DNA of 64,000 nt from Epithemia pelagica (taxonomy: Eukaryota > Bacillariophyta > Bacillariophyceae > Surirellales > Surirellaceae), in contig OX337239.1 of NCBI GenBank assembly GCA_946965045.2, positions 930,001 to 994,000 of the forward strand. The letters are read 5' to 3'. Below, piece by piece: positions 51,977 to 61,919 of the stretch; positions within the stretch are counted from its first letter, which is position 1, and the number at the start of each line of letters is the position of its first letter. The translations under genes and the position numbers were made by a program. The notes below the pieces were generated by a model. The model searched no databases, was not told the DNA's origin, and saw only the letters and a program-made list of their open reading frames with translations.

Positions 51977-53792
51977 ACGCCTGATACGTGCTGCAAAACA
52001 ATCAAGGATCAAACAAGTACGTCGATCAGTCAAGTATAAGTTTGGATTCCAAGTCCCTCGAGATTACGCCGAGGCTGTCAATCTTGACAAACAAAATGGT
52101 ACCACAAGGTGGCAAGACGCAACTGAATTGGAACTGTCTCAGATACAATCATATGAGACATTCAAGGACCATGGGAAGGCCATCTTCACAAATGGCAAGG
52201 TATCAAATGCACCTGAGGGATATCAAAAGATTCGAGTGCATCTCGTTTTTGATGTGAAACATGATGGTAGGCACAAGGCACGACTTGTTGCAGATGGACA
52301 CTTGACGAAGGAACCTGTGGAAACAATCTACTCTGGAGTTGTTTCTATTCGCAACCTACGAATTGCTTTATTCCTTGGATCTCTGAACGATCTAGAAGTA
52401 TGGGGAGCAGACATTGGGAATGCGTATCTTGAAGCATTGACTGGGGAGAAGTTATATATTGTGGCAGGACCCGAGTTCAAGGAGCTAGAAGGTCACATCC
52501 TCATCATCTACAAGGCCCTCTATGGTCTCAAATCTTCAGGCGCACGATGGCATGATGTCCTTTTTGACGTCCTCACCGATATGGGTTTCTCACCAAGCAA
52601 GGCAGATCCTGACATTTGGATGAGAAAAGCACCTGGGGAGGATTGCTACGAATACATCGCCGTATATGTGGATGACTTAGCCATCATAGCCACTGACCCT
52701 GGAAACATTTGCAAAGTCTTCAAGGAAAAGTACAACTTCAAGCTTAAGGGAGATGGACCTATTGACTATCACCTGGGATGCCGGTACACCAAGGACCCTG
52801 ACGGAACCCTAGTCTCTGATCCACGCCGATACATTAGCAAAATGATGGACACCTTCGAACGTATCTTCAAAGAGAAACCCAAGAAGGCTAAAACCCCTCT
52901 CATTGCTGGTGATCACCCGGAATTGGACGACACCGAACTCCTTGATGAAGAAGGTACACAGCACTTTCAGACCTTGATTGGACAGCTTCAGTGGGTGATT
53001 ACAATTGGTCGCTTTGATGTTTTTACTGCTACGATGACCCTTTCCAGGTTCCGCGCAGCTCCAAGACAGGGACATCTCAACAGAGCTAAACGCATCTATG
53101 GATACCTTTTCAATCTTTCTGATGGTGCAATCAGATTCCGAATCGGAGAGCCCGATTTCTCAAGCATTCCAAGTCAAGACTTTGATTGGAGTCGTACGGT
53201 CTATTCAGATGCCAAGGAATACATCCCTCATGATTGCCCAGAACCACTTGGACGATATGTGACGACAACGCACTATGTTGATGCTAACCTTATGCACGAC
53301 ATGATCACAGGAAAGTCTGTAACAGCCATCCTGCATCTCTTGAATGGGACACCAATTGATTGGTACAGCAAACGACAGAGCACTGTGGAAACGGCAACAT
53401 ATGGATCAGAATTTGTGGCAGCAAGGACAGCAGTCGACCAAATCACTGAATTACGGCATTCACTTCGTTACCTTGGAGTACCAATCAGGGATCGCAGTTA
53501 TCTGTTTGGAGACAATCGATCTGTGGTTGTTAACGCAACAATGCCTCATTCTATCTTGTCCAAGAGACATCATCTCCTTTCATATCACCGGGTACGAGAA
53601 GCGATAGCAGCGCAATACGTTGCATTCTATTGGAAGGATGGGAAGACCAACCCTGCCGACATCCTCAGCAAGCATTGGGAATTTGCAACTATTTGGCCTC
53701 TACTCAAGCCCCTATTGTTTTGGAGAGGAGAAGTTCAAGATCTCTACGAATCCAGCGATGACAAGGCTGAACCAACGAGCTGTGGGGAGTAG
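51917..53792 (+). CDS. Copia element reverse transcriptase and RNase H
   Basis: The frame is taken over from integrase at the seven-A run at 51910-51916; one A fewer would join the two in frame (GLLNEPGWK follows). RT motifs WGADIGNAYLEA, ALYGLKSSGARWH and the catalytic YVDD (AVYVDDLAI, near 52660) are intact. RNase H motifs include THYVDANLMHD, ETATYGSEFVAAR and GDNRSVV. The stop TAG is formed by the first three bases of the 3' LTR (53790-53792). A short purine run GGGGAG just before it is the likely polypurine tract. Confidence 0.9.
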
Positions 53793-54555
53793 TAGAACTC
53801 TCACCGAAAATCATCGGTTAGGTTCGGCACCTCATCGGCTAGTCGAGTCCCGTGGCTTCAAACATCACCTACATCACCTACATCCACACTACATACCTAG
53901 CTTCGCGCTAGCTCAACCTATATTTCGGTCGCATATACCAAAAAGTGAGAACAGATTGACGAACGTGCTATCAAGAATCAACTTTGGTCTTGATATCCCA
54001 TCAACGGATGATCATCCGTTGAACATCCGAGCCTGACCTATGCCCTAAGCGTGCGCGCCCAAATTTGTCAAGGTGCGCGCAAGAACTATCCGAGCGTGGC
54101 GATCATGTATCCGACCCAACGGTCTAAGTACACAAGGCACGAATCACGATCACGCGAGACCATATCATCGTTCCCACTATTTCAAGATTGCAAACAAGGA
54201 CGCGCCAACAAAACTACATATACCAACTTTAGCCAAGAATCGTTGAGGCTGTATATGATATACAAGCACATATACATGTTATATACCTCACATACATCAA
54301 CTCCAACCATTCCAGACCTATCACCGCCAAGAACCTATTTCACACGATCGACAACAAGAATGGAAATCTCACACACCAAACCTAGTAGTAAGCTCACAAT
54401 CATTAACATTACCATATCATCACGTCTTCAGTGTCCTGACTATCCCTACGATAGAACCCTTGGGTTTCCTTTGTTCTCTGACCCGTGGAGAACCTTGGTA
54501 TCAGTTGGTAATCGATTGTGGCTCTTCTAGAGCGTGTACTGACGGAATTCTACTA
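53790..54555 (+). repeat. 3' LTR of the copia element
   Basis: 766 bp, the same as the 5' LTR where compared, including the 22-bp palindrome at 54001-54022. Confidence 0.95.
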
Positions 54556-54560
54556 ATGCG

Positions 54561-56757
54561 AGACGGAATTGCACCAATGTGGATTGGTGAGCGGCCATCG
54601 TACCGTCGACGACAACAAGCCAACAAGGATGCGAAGATGCGCAAATGCGAAAAGAAGAAGATATCGAAGGTTAGGCATCAAGGTTACATTGCACCGACAT
54701 CGAACATCAAATCCCTTACCAGTTTCTTCTCGGTACCAAAGGGAGAGGATGATATCCGAATGGTGTATGATGGGACAAAGAGCGGGCTTAATGCCGCGCT
54801 GTTTGCTTTTTGGTTTGGATTGAGCAACGTATCAGCAATGTTGAGAACTGTGGAAGCCAAGACGTGGTCGGCAGACAACAACTTCGGCGAAATGTTCTTA
54901 AATTTTTAAGTCCATCCGGATCTTCGTCCGTACACGGGTATCGATATATCAGAGTTGTTCCCGGATGAACTGAAGAGCAAGTATGGCAAGACCCGACTAT
55001 GGGAGGCTTGGACCCGATGCGCAATGGGTCTCACCACTTCGCCTTATCAAGCCACAAAATATGCTCAGAGGGTGAAGCGAATTATTTTTGGGGACAAGGA
55101 CGATCCAGATAATATCTTTGGATGGGTGGATGTACGGCTCAACCTTCCAGGGGGTGAGGATTACGACCCTTCACTGCCGTGGATCAGTAAAGTCCGGGCA
55201 AATGGTGATATAGCTGCCGATGTCCATCCATATGTGGACGACCTTCGGGAGACAGCCCCTTCTGAGGAAGAGGCTTGGAAGGCAGCAAACACCATGGCGA
55301 AGGGAGCGGCTCATTTCGGGTTGCAGGATGCGGCAAGAAAACGGAGAGAGCCGAGTAAAACACCTGGAGCATGGGCTGGAGCGGTGGTGGAAACAGCGGC
55401 AGCAGGTCAGGTGTTTAAGACCGTCTCTCAAGAGCGGTGGAACAAGACCAGGAACCATGTCAAGCAGCTGAAGGAATGGGCCGACGATGGTGGATTGGTG
55501 GATCGTAAGGAATTGGAAAGGATTCGGGGGTTTCTGGTATACGTCTCTTTGACGTTTGAAGTAATGGTGTCGTATTTGAAGGGCATTCATATGACATTAG
55601 AATCTTGGAGGGATGATAGAGATGAGGATGGGTGGAGACTGAATCCAAAGGACAGACGAAGAATAATTATGGAACGCAAGGACGAGAGGAAGCCTCCGCA
55701 ACGAGTGTCACAAGTGTCCCGGTTTAAAGGGGACGTAGAAGCGTTGGTTGAGCTCCCTAGAGGAGAAGAACCGCCTCGCATTCAAGCAAGACCAACAGTA
55801 GGAGCGAGCGTGGCCATGATTTTCGCCGACGCCTCTGGTGAAGGGTTTGGGTCATCCTTGTGGATATATGGGTCAACAAAGATCGACACGGAGCACGGTT
55901 TGTGGACACGGGCTTATGGGTCGCGGTCGTCCAGTTTCCGTGAATTGTACAATCTGGTGTTAAGATTGGAAGCGTTGGTTAGGGATGGGACAATTGCAAG
56001 AGGGACAGAGGTGTTTATGTTCACCGATAATTCGACGGCAGAATCCGCGTTTTATCGAGGAACGTCGTCCTCCCGTTTGTTATTTGAGTTGGTGCTCAGG
56101 ACGAGGAAATTGGAGATGGATGGACATGTGTTTGTGAAAGTGATCTGGGTGGCCGGAACAAGAATGATAGAACAAGGCACAGATGGGTTATCACGGGGAG
56201 ACCTCATGACTGGCGTGATGGCAGGTGCGAATATGTTACTCTAGGTACCTTTGAACAAGTCAGCGGTGGACCGACAAGAGGACGTCCTCCCGTGGTTGAA
56301 GTCATGTTGCCCCTCGATACCATGGCAAATGGTTGAGCCGAAGGATTGGTTTGATGCAGTTTTTGATGTGGGCTATTTCATTTGGGCACCACCACCGGCC
56401 ATAGCGGATGTGGCGGTGGATCAGCTGTGCGAGGCACGGCACATTAGAACAAACAACACAGGACACATATTCGTTTGCCCAGCGCTCATGACGAATTGTT
56501 GGAGAGAGAAACTGGGAAAAGTGGCGGACTTTGTGTTCACTGTTCCTGTTGGCTCGGAGTTGTGGGGGAAGTCTCAACATGAACCTTTGATTGTTGCTTT
56601 TGTCTGTCCTTTTTTGTGCAGGAAGCCTTGGCAACTCAAAAGGGAAGCCAGTTTATTGGAGCGAGTGGACAGGGAGCTGCCAGGGATGTGGACATCCGGT
56701 GCAACCGCTGTCCGGGATCTGCTGCGGAAACTTTGGACATTCGCGGGGCACGACTAA
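54561..56757 (+). pseudogene. Retroelement 2 reverse transcriptase/RNase H, main part, with stops
   Basis: Continues the frame broken by the copia element. RT motifs: VPKGEDDIRMVYDGTKSGLN near 54735-54795 and a palm strand ending GEMFLNF followed by an in-frame TAA (54907-54909) inside the conserved motif, then HPDLRPY. The catalytic VDD is near 55232-55246 (PYVDDLRE). RNase H: FADASGEGFGSS near 55820-55857 and FTDNSTAES near 56020-56046. A second stop, TAG 56242-56244, precedes a conserved tail ending at TAA 56755-56757. There is no frameshift between 54561 and the end; the active-site residues survive. Confidence 0.75.
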
Positions 56758-58165
56758 GACTTGTCAAGGAATCTGGCACGCTGAATGTTATTGCCAGTTG
56801 GAAGCGGATCGGTTCCCGGTGTTTCAGGCGGAGGATCTGGACGACGCTTTGCTGGACAGCAAACTGCATTGTGAAATGGTGGACGATCCAAAGAGATTCC
56901 AAGAAGCGAGATCTGGTGATGACTTGATGGTGAGCTTCCAGTGCGACGATTGCACATTTTACAATATGCAAGGTCGATACCCTGGTGAAAGAGAGGAGGA
57001 TAAGTTGTTGTTGTTGTGTATCCGACGGGCAACATTGGATTCGTTTTGGTCCAGGGAGCGCACCACAGTGGAGAAGAACTGGCGAGAAATGAAGGGCTTT
57101 CTGGAAACAAGCAAAACGATGGGCTTGATGGAACCGTTACCGTACCGAGGACCCTTTCAAATTGCAGATGATATTGGCATGAACGTGGCATGCGTCATGC
57201 TTATGAAGACGCTCCGATAGGGTCGAAATGCAAAACATATACAGTTTGAAACTGCTAGAAAAGTCCGGTCGACAGTGTCCAATTTTGTGCACACGCTGCC
57301 TGGAGGAACTGGTCTTTCCACAGTTGGTCAGGGCGAGCGAGGAGGTCAATTCTTCAGTGCAAGCTCAACAAACTCATATTGGTTTCGACGGTTTATGGCT
57401 GGATGCCACAAAAGAATGGGGGATGTGTGGATCCCTGATCAAGCTGTTACTCTGGACGAGGTTCAAGCTGCCTTGGCGATTTTGGAGGAAGAATGGAACG
57501 CAGGAGCAATGAAACAGCAAAAATTGGAGCTCGCTTTGTCAGGAGCAATGGTTGTGGTTGGATTCGTTGCTGGTTTGAGAGGAGAGGAAATCCCACAGAT
57601 TGATGTGGGTCTCATGCGGAAATACTGGGAAGAGGGCCTGAATTATGAGCGAAAACCTCATGTGCCCCTCGCCCTCGCTGGAAGATTCAAACAAACGTCA
57701 GGAACTTTTCGCATCTTCATTCATCCCCTTGCAGATCGGACTGGCTCAGGTATTGAGGTACGCTGCTGGCTAGAGCGAGCAATTCGATGCATGGACAGCC
57801 AAGGCATCAAGACGGGGCCTTTGTTCCGTTCAGCAAGATGAAAGGGAAAGCCTGGGAGAGCAACGGTTGGCGATCTGGATAGCTTGCTTCACCCCCTGTG
57901 GAAGCGAGTTCAGCATCGCCATCCGACTTTGATTGGTGAGTCGATTAAGGTGGAAGAGGTTTATAGTGCTCGACGTTCGCTACGGCGAGGATCCACAACG
58001 GAAGCACAAAATCGCAAGATACCGATTGATGTCGTGGAAACAAACAATCGCTGGAAGAAGCACTTGAAAGGAAGGGGGGTCCTCCCCTCGATGACCATGG
58101 TGGAGCGGTACTCCGACGCCAAGGCATCCGTGGAAGCCTTGGTCAGATATTCAGAGATGATGTAA
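56591..58165 (+). pseudogene. Retroelement 2 tyrosine recombinase with N-terminal zinc finger, two internal stops
   Basis: Overlaps the RT frame's end in another frame. The start is unclear (no good ATG). A Cys/His cluster of PHD/treble-clef spacing comes first: CQGC, a CC pair, C-x4-H-x2-C (CQGIWHAEC) and C-x2-C (CDDC near 56941). The recombinase has GLRGEEIP (catalytic Arg region, near 57570), a degenerate box near ARRSLRRGSTT (57970-58000, where H-x-x-R is expected), a Trp and MVERYSD (near 58098) for the Tyr. In-frame stops TAG 57218-57220 and TGA 57839-57841 break it; the end is TAA 58163-58165. Confidence 0.65.
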
Positions 58166-58226
58166 GGTTGGGTCAAGAGGCTGGAAGATTCAGGAAATGT
58201 GATGAGGATTATGAACGACCACACGG

Positions 58227-58544
58227 GGAGATGACTCGCGCTACTGACCACAAGGTTGGTAGGCCAGGTCGCTTGTTGTTCGTCTGCTTGCCTGGGGACA
58301 CCTCGGAACCTCTTCTCTACGTTTTGATGTTTGGGTCTGGCAACCTAGACAGAGAGACATCCATATTCTTGCGAAGATATTTCGAAGATATGGCTTCACT
58401 TCGTGAAGAAAAGGAGAAGGGATTTTGGGTTGGAGCCACACTCGCTCGACACAGTTCTGCAGAATCCGGTTGATCTGCGACTGTGGCGCGATTCCGGATC
58501 CCTGCCGATTATGGGATTATGGGTGGGGGGCCTATGTCCCCCCC
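58227..58544 (+). repeat. Retroelement 2 split direct repeat B1
   Basis: Matches 58868-59725 outside the nested insertion. It has about 17 extra bases near 58280-58297 and preserves the uninterrupted GGGGGGCCTATGTCCCCCCC site that is split in B2. Confidence 0.9.
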
Positions 58545-58632
58545 AGTGTTGGTTTAGTAATATCCTAAGTAATAAATATAAGACTGCATGGAAACGATTG
58601 GAGTGAGGAACAGGACAAGTGAGGATGAAGTA

Positions 58633-58853
58633 CCGCATCGTACCGCCCCCGGTCAAGAAGGGACCGACGGACGAACGAGGAAGGGTCATCGCTCCCAAGA
58701 GTTCCAAATGCATGTGAGACGCTGGTTGGGCCAGTCATTTCTATGACTTGACCAACCAAAGATTTGACGATTCATAAATCGTCGGAAAGAAGGGTTGAAC
58801 GGGTCACATCAAGGATCTGATCACCCATTGGTTCCGTAATTCTCTTCTTTCGC
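58633..58853 (+). repeat. Retroelement 2 split direct repeat A2
   Basis: 221 bp, the second copy of A1 (42053-42271). Confidence 0.9.
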
Positions 58854-58867
58854 CCACCCGCCCGCCC

Positions 58868-59725
58868 GGAGATGACTCGCGCTACTGACCACAAGGTTGG
58901 TAGGCCAGGTCGCTTGTTGGACACCTCGGAACCTCTTCTCTACGTTTTGATGTTTGGGTCTGGCAACCTAGACAGAGAGACATCCATATTCTTGCAAAGA
59001 TATTTCGAAGATATGGTTTCACTTCGTGAAGAAAAGGAGAAGGGATTTTGGGTTGGAGCCACACTCGCTCACGACAGACACAGTTCTGCAGAATCCGGTT
59101 GATCTGCGACTGTGGCGCGATTCCGGATCCCTCCCGATTATGGGATTACAATATGGGTGGGGGGCCTACAAGCTGAGTTCAGAGTTTACATCAACGACGT
59201 AGGCCCCTGTAGAATTTGTACCAGAGGAGTAATCCTCGATAGCGTTTCGCGTTTCTAATGTCCGACACGCGACGTCCTAGTGGTTGCAAGAAATATTTTA
59301 TTACCTTTAGTGTGATGTGTGATTTCTTCCGAACGCTAGATTTTCATCAAAAATTACGAAAAAACAGTCGACTGTATTGACCATGGTGGAGGGCCACCCC
59401 ATCCGTTCGAGATGTTGCCGAGCTGCATCCAGGTGCCTTAGGGTGTTATTCGACCACCACCAATGGGGCAACAGCTCAAACGGTTGGCATCATCCACAAC
59501 AACATGATCATCGGATGCACCCAACGCACGATAGTCTCGTGCAAAACGAAGTTTTTCTGGGGGAACGCGAGATTGTCGAGTTTAGGAAGCACTTTTCACT
59601 TTTCACATGAGAGGCATAATTATAAGGGCTATAGTAATTAGATGACTGGCGTGATATACGTAGATTTCCTACTAAGCGCTACGTCGTTGACGTTCGGCTT
59701 GAACTCAGCTTGTATGTCCCCCCCC
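58868..59725 (+). repeat. Retroelement 2 split direct repeat B2, interrupted
   Basis: Left part 58868-59168, right remnant 59713-59725, separated by the 544-bp inverted-repeat element. Confidence 0.85.
59169..59712. mobile_element. Non-autonomous TIR transposon (MITE-like) with TA target duplication
   Basis: 544 bp. Terminal 13-bp perfect inverted repeats CAAGCTGAGTTCA (59169-59181) and its complement (59700-59712), with a second paired block TCAACGACGTAG (59191-59202 and 59679-59690) at equal distance from the ends. TA flanks both sides (59167-59168, 59713-59714). B1 of the host element shows the empty site. There is no transposase frame inside, so a Tc1/mariner-type element probably moves it. 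Confidence 0.85.
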
Positions 59726-60202
59726 TTCTGTTAACTCGCGCTTCTTTCTCCATACGGGGAAAAACAAAAACCGTTTTTTTGTTTGTTTGTTTTTTCTTGT
59801 TATTTCGTTACAGAATCTAGATCTTCATCGTCCCCGTAAACCAGGGACACGCCAAGATTAACACCCAACCAACTTTTATAACAGACGATTTATGCCACAT
59901 TCATTGCTCGTAAAAATTATTTGAAATATCGGCGAAAGGCGAAAGCCGAGAGTATTGATCACAAAATCAACTCGTCGAACACATTTCTCCCTATTCGCTG
60001 TTGTCTTCGCTCCGTTGACAGTTGAAAGTGAGACAGCAGATACCAACAAGACAGTGCAATTGAGAAGCATTTATCTCTCTAGACAGCAGAGAGAAGGTTT
60101 CAAAGAATTCAAACGTCTTTTCGAACGTCTTTGTTCAGTCGAACGTCACAAAGCCAAAGTGTTGACAGCTCCTCCATCCCAGAACATACATTTGTCGACA
60201 AT
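59726..60202. other. Region upstream of inverted copy 2
   Basis: A T-rich start (TTTTTTTGTTTGTTTG near 59776-59792), then the presumed promoter and 5' UTR of the EF-hand gene. Open frames here show no recognisable protein. Confidence 0.4.
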
Positions 60203-61366
60203 ATGATGGAGTCACAACGCAAGGTTCCAACTCTTTCCTCTTCCTCCCTGGCTGCCAATAACATCAAGATCAACACTAGAAACGGCATTCCCGAGTCTCA
60301 ATCGAGGACGACAATCCAGCGTTCCCTGCCATCCAAAAGGCTGTCAATGACATCCGAACACTACGATGTGGGCAGTAAGGGATACTTGACACGAGCTGAA
60401 CAAACCATGCGTAATTTAGATGTCGACGGGAAAGGTCAATTGACGAATGAACAGGTTGCAAGTATTGTGGAACAAAACATGTCTTTGCGTGACGTCAATA
60501 GCCGGCTTCGCTTTTGGGTACTGGCCTTGTTCGGGGCCGTCATTATCTTGGCACTCTCCAATTTGGGAACCGCCTTTCTCGCCGCCCGCATGGCCAAGGA
60601 CACGACTGTGAATGAAAGTTCGGGTGTTATGGTGGTCAAGGGCAAAGATACACCGGTTGTGATCCGCTCCTCGGGCTCTTCGATTCGAGCGGTTCGAGTG
60701 ACATTGCCCAATGGAGATTCACAGGTATGCATTAACATGCACGATGCCGCCCGTCTCATGAATCGTACCATGGAAGGCACCAAGACCACGATTGTGGTAG
60801 AAAATGGAGAAGGGCAAAATTTTTCGGTGGTCACAGTGGGTGTTTCTGCGAGCGGTAGCAGCTACGGTTCCTTTTACGACACTGTTTGTTTTGGACGCGA
60901 TGATGGGTCGGATCCAATGTGTACCGACTTTCAATACGAATGCAAGGAGGTGACGGACAGCAATGGCCGACGCTCTTGGTCTGTGTCGCCTGGTCGAAGA
61001 CTTCAAAAAGGACACCCTTCTCATCCGATTCATGAGTTTCATGCCGTGGTAAAGCAAGGATTTTATGATGCTCCGCCGTCACACAAAGATTCTCGTCCAA
61101 GGCGGTCGCCAACGGCCCGTGCTTTGGCGGTGTGTAAATCAACCATCTGCGAGGAGGACGCGCACAAGGACACAACGAAATGCAATCATGACACGTACGC
61201 GGATGCATGGGATGAGAACGAATGTGATCAAGATGATTGTTGCCTTACTCCACTTGCCAAGTCTTGTTCAGGAGGTGATGGATGGCATTGGACAGATCAT
61301 TGTCAATGGGAAGGAGACGGATCGCCGTATGGATTTGATTATTGGGGTACCTTTAATTATCCGTAA
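60203..61366 (+). CDS. EF-hand-like single-pass membrane protein, inverted copy 2
   Basis: 387 residues from the ATG at 60203 (a second ATG follows at once). Same architecture as the copy at 32022-33311: EHYDVGSKGYLTRAE and NLDVDGKGQLTNEQ loops, membrane helix FWVLALFGAVIILALSNLG, beta-rich part, Cys-rich tail with CCLTP and CSGGDGWHWTDHC. Its first ~50 residues before the EF loops (Ser/Asn/Arg-rich) do not match copy 1. From about 60395 the DNA is nearly identical to copy 1, with a more diverged patch around 60530-60650 where changes are mostly silent, and the match runs on past the stop to about 61495. The copies are head-to-head. Confidence 0.75.
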   Translation: MMESQRKVPTLSSSSLAANNIKINTRNGIPESQSRTTIQRSLPSKRLSMTSEHYDVGSKGYLTRAEQTMRNLDVDGKGQLTNEQVASIVEQNMSLRDVNSRLRFWVLALFGAVIILALSNLGTAFLAARMAKDTTVNESSGVMVVKGKDTPVVIRSSGSSIRAVRVTLPNGDSQVCINMHDAARLMNRTMEGTKTTIVVENGEGQNFSVVTVGVSASGSSYGSFYDTVCFGRDDGSDPMCTDFQYECKEVTDSNGRRSWSVSPGRRLQKGHPSHPIHEFHAVVKQGFYDAPPSHKDSRPRRSPTARALAVCKSTICEEDAHKDTTKCNHDTYADAWDENECDQDDCCLTPLAKSCSGGDGWHWTDHCQWEGDGSPYGFDYWGTFNYP

Positions 61367-61919
61367 ACCTCAAAGGAAATGAACTGGCCATGGGCATGTT
61401 CCGAGATGTTGCAGAGTTTGAGTGTTGTTTTTGGTGCAAACACAACAGAAAGACACTTTCGCTCTACTGAAATCATGGATCACCGAAGTATTGCAGAAAC
61501 AAGGTTTCACGAGAATACGTTACTTCTGTTAGTCTTCATCTCCGTGCTGAGGTCGTGTTTGTACTATCATCTTCATCAATCGCCTGTTCTTAACTTTTAC
61601 CAATGCCATCAGAAGAAATCTTGTGGGCTGTCTATAACCATGGTCTTTCATTATACAAATTGCACATTGTGTTGTGGTTCTGATTCAGGACGGGGAAGGC
61701 AGCTCTTTACTCATAGTCTTCTACTCCTAGGAAGAAACTGTAACTACTCGTACCTCTCCTCTCAGATAGTCCCTCCATGGGGCGGCTAGCTATAGGAATA
61801 CATAGCTACTCCTACTACTATGACGAATGACGAAAAGGCGAACCCATTGTGTAGAATTTCTATCATCAGTCTTCTTGTTTCGCATTACCATTGCGGTGGC
61901 GTATGACAATACATAGAAA
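61367..61919. other. Intergenic region
   Basis: The first ~130 bp matches the 3' flank of the other EF-hand copy. The rest shows no gene and should hold the promoter of the transporter gene. Confidence 0.5.

Larger units (their letters stand above)
46328..54555 (+). mobile_element. Ty1/copia LTR retrotransposon (CoDi-like), full length, nested in retroelement 2
   Basis: Two 766-bp LTRs (46328-47093, 53790-54555) with 8-bp terminal inverted repeats TAGTAGAA/TTCTACTA, and a 5-bp target duplication ATGCG at 46323-46327 and 54556-54560. Internal order: an extra ORF, gag, protease, integrase, RT, RNase H, the copia order (integrase before RT). The LTRs look identical wherever I compared them, so the insertion is recent. 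Two frame changes, in gag and between integrase and RT, interrupt the polyprotein. Confidence 0.95.
42053..59725 (+). mobile_element. Retroelement 2: second PAT/Ngaro-like YR retrotransposon, carrying two nested insertions
   Basis: Split direct repeats A1 (42053-42271), B1 (58227-58544), A2 (58633-58853) and B2 (58868-59725, interrupted). Between A1 and B1 lie a gag-like frame, an unidentified ORF, RT/RNase H and a tyrosine recombinase. A copia element (46328-54555) splits the RT frame and an inverted-repeat element (59169-59712) splits B2. Without these inserts it would be about 8.9 kb. Eight stop codons interrupt or end its frames, so it is probably dead. Confidence 0.8.

Noticed and set aside
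59377-59610. 77-codon frame inside the inverted-repeat element
   Set aside because: Too short and featureless to be a transposase; the element is best read as non-autonomous.
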